A stretch of 64,000 nucleotides of DNA, taken from contig NZ_JAOZEW010000004.1 in NCBI RefSeq assembly GCF_025847235.1, forward strand, positions 124,001 through 188,000, in the 5' to 3' direction. Of this stretch, positions 17,636 to 26,459 are shown piece by piece (position 1 is the first letter of the stretch; the number at the start of each line of letters is the position of its first letter). This DNA comes from Flavobacterium shii (GTDB lineage Bacteria; Bacteroidota; Bacteroidia; Flavobacteriales; Flavobacteriaceae). The position numbers and the translations under genes are program-made. The notes beneath the pieces are model-generated. The model was not told the origin of the DNA. It worked only from the letters and a program-made list of their open reading frames with translations, and searched no databases.

Positions 17636-19096
17636 TTAGATGTTTTTATCTTTTAAGATCTGAGGATAATGAATGCTGGTATGCACAATCATTTCGCCAA
17701 AAAGTGTATTCGCCCATGCAAACCATTTTCTGGTAAACTTCGTTACATCATCTTTATGAAATGATTCGTGCATGAATCCTGTATCGGCATTTGTTTTGAT
17801 TAAATTGCTAATACAATGTTTTATCTCCTTTTCGTCGACACTGGTAATCGCTCTTAAAACAATACTCATAGGCCAGATCGTATCTGTTCCAGTATGGGGG
17901 CCACCAACGCCCTCACCTGCTTTTCCTTTGTAGAAAAATGGATTATTTTCTGAAAGCACTACTTTACGAGTATTCAAATATAGTGGACTATCTGGTTCAA
18001 TCGCGCCTAAATAAGGCAATGATAATAAGGACGGAACATTGGCATCATCCATCATATGGAAACTTCCGTATCCGTTTACTTCAAAAGCAATGATTTTTCC
18101 GAATTTTGGATGATCGATGATTCCGTTTTCTTCTAATCCTTTCTGAACTTGTCCCTGTAATTCTTTGGCTTTAGCCACTAAATTATCATCTTTTAATGCC
18201 GGTAAAGAGAAAATTTCCTGAAGATATCCAAGCACTTCGATCGCAAACATATTACTCGGAATTAAATACCCAAACAAAGTACTGTCATCGCTTGGTCTAA
18301 AAGTCGAAACAATCAATCCGCAAGGTTTTACAGGATATCCGTAACCGCTTAACGGTACACCATCTGTAGCCCAAGCTGTAACTCGCTGAAAATTGTATGG
18401 TCCTTTATCGGTCCATCGTTGTTGTTCTTTAAAAGTTTGCAATACCAAAAGCATGGCTTCTTTCCACTTACTGTCGAACAAACTTATATCTCCGGTTGCT
18501 GCCCAATATCCGTGTGCCAATCGTATTGGGTAACACAAACTGTCTATCTCCCATTTACGCTCATGAATACCAGGTTGCATTTTGGTCATGTCATTTTTCC
18601 ATTCGCTTACCTGATTAAAATCTTTGTAAAAAGCATTTGCATAAGGGTCTAACAAAATACATTTTGTTTGGCGGTTAATTACACCTTTTACCAATTCGGC
18701 TAGTTTTTTATCTTCTTTTATAAATGGGATATACGGCCATATTTGTGCTGTACTGTCACGCAACCACATCGCATCGATATCTCCTGTAATTACATAGGTA
18801 TCTGGTTTTCCATCGATGATTTCAAAATCGACTGTTGTATCTAGTGTATTAGGAAAACAGTTCTCAAATAACCAAGCTAGTTCCGGATTTGCTATTTGTT
18901 TTTTGATTCTTACAATTGCTGCTTCAATAGCTTTACTTGTAAATTTCCTTTCGGCCAATGGTGGTCTTTTGGTAATAAAATCTTTTAGTGCAAAATTAAA
19001 AGCATCCGATTGCATTCCAAAAGCATCCGTTTGAAGCGCCAATAATCCTGCTGAAAAAATCCCTGTATTTTTTATAAATTTTCTACGTGATTGCAT
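17636..19096 (-). CDS. GH125 exo-alpha-1,6-mannosidase
   Basis: Inverting alpha-mannosidase of 486 aa that removes alpha-1,6-linked mannose from N-glycan cores. I start at ATG 19096 (MQSRRKFIKNTGIFSAGLLAL, a twin-arginine-like leader) because longer starts run into the upstream gene. The GH125 signature GDIDAMWLRDSTAQIWPY lies at residues 105-122. Other conserved stretches are KCILLDPYANAF, WEIDSLCYPIRLAHGYW, FGYLIPSNMFA and GTDTIWPMSIVLRA. Only 4 bp separate it from the GH92 stop, so they are cotranscribed. GH125 and GH92 commonly occur together in high-mannose glycan loci of Bacteroidota. Confidence 0.93.
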   Translation of the reverse strand: MQSRRKFIKNTGIFSAGLLALQTDAFGMQSDAFNFALKDFITKRPPLAERKFTSKAIEAAIVRIKKQIANPELAWLFENCFPNTLDTTVDFEIIDGKPDTYVITGDIDAMWLRDSTAQIWPYIPFIKEDKKLAELVKGVINRQTKCILLDPYANAFYKDFNQVSEWKNDMTKMQPGIHERKWEIDSLCYPIRLAHGYWAATGDISLFDSKWKEAMLLVLQTFKEQQRWTDKGPYNFQRVTAWATDGVPLSGYGYPVKPCGLIVSTFRPSDDSTLFGYLIPSNMFAIEVLGYLQEIFSLPALKDDNLVAKAKELQGQVQKGLEENGIIDHPKFGKIIAFEVNGYGSFHMMDDANVPSLLSLPYLGAIEPDSPLYLNTRKVVLSENNPFFYKGKAGEGVGGPHTGTDTIWPMSIVLRAITSVDEKEIKHCISNLIKTNADTGFMHESFHKDDVTKFTRKWFAWANTLFGEMIVHTSIHYPQILKDKNI

Positions 19097-19100
19097 AGTA

Positions 19101-21386
19101 TTATTTTGAAGTTGAATAAGAATATGGATAGGCACTTGCTGAAGTTCCTCTTTGTAAATTAGGTTTGCTGCTCATGTCAAAATTTAATTCACCACCTTTT
19201 AGTACATCAAAATGATTGATGTAATTTTTGGTATGAGTTGCATTATTCCATTTTAATTCCTGAACATATTTATTGGTTTCGGAATTATTTGCTGCATTTA
19301 TGATAAGCTCCTTTCCGTTTTCCATTTTTAATGTTAGTTTCTTAAATAATGGTGCTCCAAGAACGTACTCATCTGTCCCGGGACAAACTGGATAGAATCC
19401 CATTGCTGAGAAAACATACCAAGCCGAAGTTTGTCCGTTATCCTCATCTCCGCAATATCCATCTGGAGTTGGTTTGTACAAACGGTTCATTACTTCACGA
19501 GACCAGTATTGTGTTTTCCAAGGCTCGCCTGCGTAATTATACAAATAAATCATGTGCTGGATAGGTTGGTTTCCGTGCGCATATTGTCCCATATTCATGA
19601 TTTGCATTTCGCGGATTTCATGAATAACTGATCCGTAATAACTATCATCAAAAATTGGAGGTGTTGTAAAAACAGCGTCTAATTTGGCCGTGAATTTTTT
19701 CTCACCACCCATTAAATCAATTAAACCATTTATATCATGGAATACGCTCCAGCTATAATGCCACGCATTGCCTTCGGTAAAAGCGTCGCCCCATTTAAAC
19801 GGATTGAAATTTTTAGGAAAGCTTCCGTCTTTATTTCTACCGCTCATCAATCCGATTTCTGGATTATAAAGATTTTTATAATTCATCATTCGTTTTTCTA
19901 ATAAGTTAATTTCTTTTTTCGGACGATCCAGGGCTTTCGCCAATTTCCAGATGGTAAAATCATCATAAGCATATTCTAGCGTTCTTGCTGCATTCTCATT
20001 AATTTTTACATCATAAGGAACATAACCTAAAGTGTTGTAATACTTAACTCCTCTTCTTCCCACTGCATCCATCGGACCTTCATTATTGGCTCCATGTAAT
20101 AAGGCTTCGTATAATTTATCTATATCATAACCTCGTAATCCTTTGATGTAAGCATCGGATACTACAGATGCCGAATTGTTCCCAACCATTACGTTTCTGA
20201 ATCCCGGACTTGACCATTCTGGCAAGAAACCGCCTTCTTTATAATCGTTGATTAATCCTTCTTGCATTTCTTTGTTTATAGAAGGGTAAACTAAATTAAG
20301 TAATGGATATAAGGCACGGAAAGTATCCCAAAATCCTGTTCCTGCATACATATAGCCTGGTAATACTTTGCCATTATAAGGGCTATAATGTACAATTTCT
20401 CCCTTAGCGTCTATTTCATATTGTTTTTGTGGAAAACAAACGGTGCGATATAAACAAGAATAGAATGTTTTAAGTTGCTCTTCGCTACCTCCTTCGGCAG
20501 TTAGTTTTCCTAGAATTTTATTCCATTCTTTTTTAGATTCGGCTACAGTTTCATCGAAAGTTGCTTTTCCTAACTCGTTCTTCAAATTCAGTTCTGCTTG
20601 TTCTATGCTGATAAAAGATGATGATACTTTTACATTTACTTTCTCTCCTTTTTTGGTTTTAAAACCTACTATTGCACCTACATGATTGTCTTTTAATTCT
20701 AGTTTGTCTTTTTCCAGAACTTTATCACGCCAAGTATAATTTGTTGAAAATGGTTTATCGAATTGTAATACAAAATAGTTCTTAAAATTCTCCGGAACTC
20801 CACCGCTATTGCGAGTTGTGTAACCTATAATCTTATTCTCTGATGGAATTATTTTGATATAAGAACCTTTATCGAATGCATCGATTACAATAGAAGATTG
20901 TTCATTCTCTGGAAATGTAATCTGAAAATGTGCTGCTCTTTCAGTTGCAGTAATTTCGGTTGTTACATCATAATCTGCAAGATATACGCTGTAATAATAT
21001 GGTTTTGAAACCTCAGCTTTATGACTAAACCAACTTCCTCTTTCGTCTTCTGCAAAAGTTAATTTCCCTGTTACGGGCATGATCGAAAACTGTCCGTAAT
21101 CGTTCATCCAAGGCGAAGGCTGATGTGTTTGTTTGAATCCTCTTATCTTTTCGGCCGTATAAACATACGCCCATCCGTCACCCATTTTTCCGGTTTGTGG
21201 TGTCCAGAAATTCATTCCCCAAGGTCTGCAAATCGCAGGATAAGTATTTCCGTTGGAAAGATTAGATAGTGATTGTGTTCCCATTAATGGGTTGACATAT
21301 TCTACCGGATCTAACGCTTTAACTTGTGCATTTACAAAAATGCAGCATTGTAATACCCCTAAAAAAATTAAACTCTTTATTTTCAT
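19101..21386 (-). CDS. GH92 family enzyme with Gln at the general-acid position
   Basis: Secreted or periplasmic GH92 protein of 761 aa, signal peptide ending VNAQ. The N-terminal beta domain begins VNPLMGTQSLSNLSNGNTYP and the (alpha/alpha)6 domain has GTGFWDTFRALYPL. Clade motif QTHQPSPWMNDYGQFSIMP is present. Where calcium-dependent exo-alpha-mannosidases normally have GNEP with the general acid Glu, this protein has HGNQP, so Gln607 takes its place; the base region GDEDNGQTSAWYVFSAMG looks normal. Either it belongs to a clade with a different acid or it acts on a good leaving group such as mannose-1-phosphate linkages. Directly upstream of GH125 (4-bp gap). Confidence 0.9.
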   Translation of the reverse strand: MKIKSLIFLGVLQCCIFVNAQVKALDPVEYVNPLMGTQSLSNLSNGNTYPAICRPWGMNFWTPQTGKMGDGWAYVYTAEKIRGFKQTHQPSPWMNDYGQFSIMPVTGKLTFAEDERGSWFSHKAEVSKPYYYSVYLADYDVTTEITATERAAHFQITFPENEQSSIVIDAFDKGSYIKIIPSENKIIGYTTRNSGGVPENFKNYFVLQFDKPFSTNYTWRDKVLEKDKLELKDNHVGAIVGFKTKKGEKVNVKVSSSFISIEQAELNLKNELGKATFDETVAESKKEWNKILGKLTAEGGSEEQLKTFYSCLYRTVCFPQKQYEIDAKGEIVHYSPYNGKVLPGYMYAGTGFWDTFRALYPLLNLVYPSINKEMQEGLINDYKEGGFLPEWSSPGFRNVMVGNNSASVVSDAYIKGLRGYDIDKLYEALLHGANNEGPMDAVGRRGVKYYNTLGYVPYDVKINENAARTLEYAYDDFTIWKLAKALDRPKKEINLLEKRMMNYKNLYNPEIGLMSGRNKDGSFPKNFNPFKWGDAFTEGNAWHYSWSVFHDINGLIDLMGGEKKFTAKLDAVFTTPPIFDDSYYGSVIHEIREMQIMNMGQYAHGNQPIQHMIYLYNYAGEPWKTQYWSREVMNRLYKPTPDGYCGDEDNGQTSAWYVFSAMGFYPVCPGTDEYVLGAPLFKKLTLKMENGKELIINAANNSETNKYVQELKWNNATHTKNYINHFDVLKGGELNFDMSSKPNLQRGTSASAYPYSYSTSK

Positions 21387-21490
21387 ATTTTATTTTTTTT
21401 GCTTTAGGCTTTAGGCTAAAAACTGTGACTGTAAACTGCGACTAAAATCTTCTGACTTCTTAACTAAAATCTATATTCTAAAATCTAAAA

Positions 21491-23767
21491 TTAAAGCGGT
21501 CTATCTTCTTTCTTCACTCCAAAAGTTGTCGATGGTTTGTTTCCCATAAACAATTTTAATTCTCCTCCTTTTACAATCATATCATGCGTGATGTATGATT
21601 TTGTGTACGGCTTACCGTTATACTCTGCTCTTTGGATATAGATATTTGTTTTGCTATTATCTATTGCTTTTAATGTAAATGAAATTCCTTCTTTATGATG
21701 AATTGTCGCTGAGTTTACCAAAGGACTTCCTAAAACATAAATTCCGTTTGCCGGATTAACCGAATAAAATCCCATCGATGAAAAGACATACCAAGCCGAC
21801 ATTTGTCCTAAATCTTCATTTCCGCATAATCCGTCTGGTTTTGTCGAGTAGAATTTATCATCGATTTCACGAATTAGTTTGGCTGTTTTCCAAGGTTGTC
21901 CTGCGTATGCATAAAGATATGGAATATGATGATTTGGCTCGTTTCCTTGTGCATATTGACCAATTAATCCGCTGATATCTGGGGAAATCTCTTCGCCTTC
22001 TACTTTATCTGTTATTAAGAAAAGTGAATCTAGCTTAGCTAAAAATTTATCTTCGCTTCCAAATAATTCAATTAAACCATAAGGATCCTGAGGAACTAAC
22101 CAAGTGTATTGCCACGCATTTCCCTCTACATAATCATCTTTACGATGTGCCGATGAAAGTGGGTTAAATGGTGTTCTCCAATTACCATCTGTTAATTTCC
22201 CTCTCATAAATGTGGATTCTTTATCGAAATAAAGTTTGTACAAATTGGCTCTTTTTGAGAAATAGTTATAATCATCGGTTTTACCCAATGATTTTGCCAT
22301 TAGTGCTACACAATAATCATCAATAGCATATTCTAGGGCATTACCAACTGATTCTAGCATTTTATCAGCCGGAATGTATTCTAGCTTTTGAATATAATCC
22401 ATTCCGTCACGAGTTTGCATTGACGTTTTTTTGATCGCTTCATAAGCCAATGCTACATCATAATCTCTATACCCTTTCATATAAGCATCTACAATAACTG
22501 CAATCGAGTGATTCCCGTTCATAGTATTGGTTTCATTCCCCATTAAATGCCAAACTGGTAATCGCCCTTGTTGCTCATAGATTGCCAAAAATGATTTTAC
22601 AATATCATTGATTTTATCTGGTTGTGTAATGGTATATAAAGGATGTAAAGCACGGTATGTATCCCAAAGAGAAAAGGTAGTATAGTTGGTAAAACCTGCT
22701 TTTTCATATACTTTTTTATCTGTTCCTCTATAATCTCCGTTTACATCATTAAAAATTGAAGGTGCAAACATGGTATGATACAAGGCCGTATAAAAAACTT
22801 TCGTAGTTTTATCATCTGCTTTTATCTGAATCTTATTTAGTTCTTTGTTCCATTTTGATGTTGCTTCTTTTGCTACAGCATTAAAATCCCAACCCGGAAT
22901 CTCGGCTTTAATATTCGCGGAAGCGTTTTCATAACTTACTGGAGATATTCCTACTTTTACTAAAACTTGTTTGTTTTTTAAAGTAGTAAAATCCAAAACT
23001 GCTTTCATTCTTACCGCTTCTCCTTCATTACCTGCAACTGCCGTTGTATTGTCGTACAATGCGATATTAGTAATTGGCTCGGAGAATTCGATAGTAAAAA
23101 AGATACGCTGATCTGCTGCCCAACCCGCAGAATATCTATATCCTACAAGGGTGGTTTCGTTTATCTTTTTTATGAATGTTTTTACCGGTTTATCCCATCC
23201 CACACCATCGGCAAGATCTAGTAAAACATGATTATCTGTAGTGGTATTAAATGTGTATTTATGAAAACCTACTCTTTTGCTAGCTGTTAGCTCTGCTTTA
23301 ATTTTGTATTTATCAAGCAAAACGCTGTAATATCCTGCTTTGCTTACTTCGTTTTTATGAGAGAAATAGGAGCCATAACCAGTTACCATATCTTCTTTTG
23401 TTCCTTTGGTAAGAGGTACTTTTCCTGATACTGGCAATAACAAGATATCATTTAAATCTCCTATTCCAGTTCCGCTTAAATGGGTATGCGTGAACCCTAA
23501 TATGGTATTACTCGCGTAGTTGTATCCGCTGCACCAATCCCAACCTTCAAAAACATTTACGGGTCCTAATTGTACAGCTCCGAAAGGAACGTTTGCACCA
23601 ACAAATACGTGTCCATGACCTGCAGATCCTATTAGTGGATTTACATATTGAGTATAATCTAAACTATTTTGTTTAGCTTTCTTTTCCTGTGAAATTGCAG
23701 GATTGGTGAAAATTATGCTTAAAGCAAAAATTCCACTAGAAACTATTTTGTTATATTTTTTAAACAT
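21491..23767 (-). CDS. GH92 exo-alpha-mannosidase, canonical
   Basis: Secreted or periplasmic calcium-dependent exo-alpha-mannosidase of 758 aa with a signal peptide ending in AISQ. The N-terminus YVNPLIGSAGHGHVFVGANV and THLSGTGIGDLNDILLLP are typical. The catalytic domain has FSLWDTYRALHPL, GNEPNHHIPYLYAYAG with general acid Glu610, and GNEDLGQMSAWYVFSSMG with the base. It should trim alpha-1,2, alpha-1,3 or alpha-1,4-linked mannose from high-mannose N-glycans; linkage cannot be told here. It is 104 bp upstream of the second GH92 gene and in the same direction, probably one operon. Confidence 0.93.
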   Translation of the reverse strand: MFKKYNKIVSSGIFALSIIFTNPAISQEKKAKQNSLDYTQYVNPLIGSAGHGHVFVGANVPFGAVQLGPVNVFEGWDWCSGYNYASNTILGFTHTHLSGTGIGDLNDILLLPVSGKVPLTKGTKEDMVTGYGSYFSHKNEVSKAGYYSVLLDKYKIKAELTASKRVGFHKYTFNTTTDNHVLLDLADGVGWDKPVKTFIKKINETTLVGYRYSAGWAADQRIFFTIEFSEPITNIALYDNTTAVAGNEGEAVRMKAVLDFTTLKNKQVLVKVGISPVSYENASANIKAEIPGWDFNAVAKEATSKWNKELNKIQIKADDKTTKVFYTALYHTMFAPSIFNDVNGDYRGTDKKVYEKAGFTNYTTFSLWDTYRALHPLYTITQPDKINDIVKSFLAIYEQQGRLPVWHLMGNETNTMNGNHSIAVIVDAYMKGYRDYDVALAYEAIKKTSMQTRDGMDYIQKLEYIPADKMLESVGNALEYAIDDYCVALMAKSLGKTDDYNYFSKRANLYKLYFDKESTFMRGKLTDGNWRTPFNPLSSAHRKDDYVEGNAWQYTWLVPQDPYGLIELFGSEDKFLAKLDSLFLITDKVEGEEISPDISGLIGQYAQGNEPNHHIPYLYAYAGQPWKTAKLIREIDDKFYSTKPDGLCGNEDLGQMSAWYVFSSMGFYSVNPANGIYVLGSPLVNSATIHHKEGISFTLKAIDNSKTNIYIQRAEYNGKPYTKSYITHDMIVKGGELKLFMGNKPSTTFGVKKEDRPL

Positions 23768-23800
23768 ATAATCTATTTTTTTATTTGAATTGTGTAGAAT

Positions 23801-23853
23801 TTAACCACAAAGTGCGCAGTCCCGAAGCCTCGGGACACGCAGAGGATGCAAAG
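23801..23853 (+). repeat. 55-bp palindromic repeat element, copy A
   Basis: Divergent copy of the element found at 38826, 41286, 45087 and 50317. It begins TTAACCACAAAGTGCGCAGT, has the hairpin core TCCCGAAGCCTCGGGA and ends GGATGCAAAG. It lies in the gap between the GH2 and GH92 genes. Confidence 0.7.
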
Positions 23854-23975
23854 ATTTTAATCTTTTTATCTATTGAAGACACACTACAGTACGTCTCTAC
23901 AGAAAACCTTTGAACCCTTTTTTATTCGCAATACAAGAAACCTTTGAGTCTTTGTACCTCAAAAACTTAGTCCCT

Positions 23976-25967
23976 TTAATTGTATCTTCTCAAAACATCA
24001 TACAGAGAATAAACCTTAATCTCTGGTTTCGTTATTTTACCTTCGAAAGTAATTATTTTTTCTTCACCTTCTTTCAAATCGATGTAATTATCACTCCATT
24101 TGCCTGTATATCCTTTTATGGAAACATTTACATATTTCGCAAATTTTGAAGCTTTTAAAATCAGTTTGCTTCCTTGTACTTTCCACGTGATTTTTGGGTC
24201 TTCAAGTTTTAAATTTATCGGACGTGTCAGATCAATTTCCGGGGTTTTATCATCTCGATAAGCTTCTTTCATAGCATACCAAGCGGCTTTGGGTTGTCGG
24301 TCGTAATAATCGGTCACACTCCAACTTGCTACTGGCCAACAATCGTTAAGTTGCCAAACTAATGTTCCCATATTATAAGGTGCTTTTGAACGGTGGATTC
24401 CGATAATGTTTTTAAGCGAATAATATTGCAAACATTGTGTGAGGTATGTATAATCCTCGACATTCATTTTCTTTATTTTGGTTGAATCAATGAAATATCT
24501 GTTCAGATAAGAATCTAATTTCAGGAATCCTTTTCCAGCTTTTTGGTGCGCCTGTAAGATATCCGAATATAAATATCGGTCTTCTGGCAATGTAAATTTT
24601 TCGATAGAAGAATAATTAGGCATCGCTTGCATTCCGTATTCGCTCACAAAACGTCCTGTTTTTTTCTGTACGGCTTCTACATCTTCCAGTCCCCACCAAG
24701 TTCCCCAATAATGGCTGTCTCCTTCGGTAAGGCTCTTTTCTTTGGACCAATGAAACAATGGTGATGAACTAATATATGGTCGTTTATTATCGACTTCCTT
24801 CACCCATTTCGGGATACTATCCTGGAACAATCGAACGTAATCTTTCCATAATCGAGTCGAATCTTGCTTGGACATTTTCATGCTTTTTTGCCATCCCCAA
24901 TCTTTAAAAGCTTCATCGATTTCATTATTACCGCACCATAAAACAATGCTTTTATGATGACGTAAGCGTTTTACCTGATACTGAACTTCTTTTTTCACAT
25001 TATCAAAAAAAGCATCATCTCCCGGTACCATTGTTCCGGCAAACATAAAATCCTGCCAAACATAGATTCCGTTTTTATCACATAAATCATAAAAATAATC
25101 ATCTTCATAAACTCCTCCACCCCAAATACGCAACATATTCATATTGGCATCTTTGGCCATACCAATCACTTTTTCATATTCTTTTTTGGTAACTCGGGAA
25201 AGAAATGCATCCGAAGGAATATAATTGGCTCCTTTCATATAAACCGGTTTCCCATCGATTTTAAAATAAAATGATTTACCAAGACTATCTGGTTGTTGTA
25301 CCAATTCTATCTTACGATCTAGCACATAGGGTTTCTCTGGAGTTTTTTTGTCATAGGCTTCCAATCGTGGTGTTTTCCAAATTCCGCAAGTGGTGAATTT
25401 TGGTCCCCAATCCCATCCAAAATGGTACTGCGCTTTACGCACATAAGCACGAGGATTATCTGGAATTATAAATGGTAAATCTTTCTTGGCAAGCGAATCG
25501 ACTACATTTTGTGCCGATTTAAATACGATTACCAAATCATTATTTCCTGATTTGATTATTTTCTTTACATCAACTCTCCATTGGCGGAACATATTATCGG
25601 CTTTTAATACCAATTGATTGTTTAGGTAAACTGTTGCATAGGTATCTAATCCATCAAAAACTAGTTCTGCATTTTTTTTGTTTAACGTTGCTGGTGTTAC
25701 CTGAAAAGTGGTTTTATATTCCCAATCTTTCTTCTCTATCCATTCTAGTTTTTTCTCATTGTCTCTATAAAATGGATCTGGAATTAATTTATTGTTTAAT
25801 AAATCGGTGTGGATTTCACCCGGAACGGTGGCTGGATACCATTTTGCAGTTTTGGTTTCGCGATATTCCCAACCTTTTTTTATTTCAATATTTTGAGCGC
25901 TTGCTACAAATGAAAAATTTGCAAGACAAATGCTGACTATCGAATAAAAGCTTTTTTTATATTTCAT
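23976..25967 (-). CDS. GH2 beta-mannosidase, compact form lacking two accessory domains
   Basis: Retaining beta-mannosidase that would cleave the Man-beta-1,4-GlcNAc bond of the N-glycan core. Signal peptide ends in VASAQ. The sugar-binding domain (about 27-205) has the mannosidase motifs TVPGEIHTDLL, HFGWDWGPKFTTCGIWK. The TIM barrel starts at about 230 (VYMKGANYIPSDAF) with acid/base Glu349 in WCGNNEIDE and nucleophile Glu443 in VSEYGMQA, both intact. At 663 aa it is about 200 residues shorter than typical family members such as BtMan2A (864 aa, catalytic Glu462 and Glu555, from memory). About 110 residues (Ig-like domain 2) are missing before the barrel and about 90 after it. The frame is open throughout, so it is not a frameshift. 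Confidence 0.9.
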   Translation of the reverse strand: MKYKKSFYSIVSICLANFSFVASAQNIEIKKGWEYRETKTAKWYPATVPGEIHTDLLNNKLIPDPFYRDNEKKLEWIEKKDWEYKTTFQVTPATLNKKNAELVFDGLDTYATVYLNNQLVLKADNMFRQWRVDVKKIIKSGNNDLVIVFKSAQNVVDSLAKKDLPFIIPDNPRAYVRKAQYHFGWDWGPKFTTCGIWKTPRLEAYDKKTPEKPYVLDRKIELVQQPDSLGKSFYFKIDGKPVYMKGANYIPSDAFLSRVTKKEYEKVIGMAKDANMNMLRIWGGGVYEDDYFYDLCDKNGIYVWQDFMFAGTMVPGDDAFFDNVKKEVQYQVKRLRHHKSIVLWCGNNEIDEAFKDWGWQKSMKMSKQDSTRLWKDYVRLFQDSIPKWVKEVDNKRPYISSSPLFHWSKEKSLTEGDSHYWGTWWGLEDVEAVQKKTGRFVSEYGMQAMPNYSSIEKFTLPEDRYLYSDILQAHQKAGKGFLKLDSYLNRYFIDSTKIKKMNVEDYTYLTQCLQYYSLKNIIGIHRSKAPYNMGTLVWQLNDCWPVASWSVTDYYDRQPKAAWYAMKEAYRDDKTPEIDLTRPINLKLEDPKITWKVQGSKLILKASKFAKYVNVSIKGYTGKWSDNYIDLKEGEEKIITFEGKITKPEIKVYSLYDVLRRYN

Positions 25968-26397
25968 TTTTATAGAATATTCGTGTCTAAATTTTAATCA
26001 TATGTAAAGAGTAGCAGTTATTTAACCGTTGGCAGTAAAAGAAGGATAATTGCTTGCACAATTAGTTCCTTCTCTTTTTTAGGTTTTATATCCAAGAATA
26101 AGAGTAACTAACAAAAATATCCAGAAATAATTTCCTTTTTACGGCTGCCAAACTTAAACTTGCTTGATCTTTACAGTATACAATAAGAGCGGTTTTGGTA
26201 TTTTGAGTAAAATCTATTTATTCAATATTAAAATCAATAAACAATGTCATTAGATTTTTAAGTTTTATCGAAAGTAATTCCATCTTTTTCAGCAAAAGCA
26301 ATTTTACTGGTTGCGAAAAAAAAGGTACTAAAAAACAATATATTAACCTCTTTATAACAAATGTTTTTTTTAAAATAAAATCAAAATAGAAATTTAA
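25968..26397. other. Intergenic region before beta-mannosidase gene
   Basis: A long gap separates the SusCD genes from the hydrolase genes. I see no convincing gene, TAnnTTTG motif or LacI-operator-like palindrome here. A 78-codon open frame on the - strand has no family resemblance and no ribosome-binding context, so I did not call it. Confidence 0.4.
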
Positions 26398-26438
26398 AAA
26401 TAAGCCAGGACAGGATGTATATCCCATCCGACTTATTT
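26398..26438 (-). terminator. Probable terminator/attenuator after susD
   Basis: On the - strand AAATAAG (26438-26432) pairs with CTTATTT (26404-26398), with an inner CGGATG/CATCC stem, and is followed by a T-rich stretch. It lies about 20 bp after the SusD stop and could reduce read-through from susCD into the hydrolase genes. Confidence 0.5.
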
Positions 26439-26459
26439 TAACTAACCTAACCAAATTAA

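Noticed and set aside
26218-26454. 78-codon - strand open frame after the SusD gene
   Set aside because: Overlaps the likely terminator hairpin, has biased hydrophobic and Lys-rich composition, and resembles nothing known.
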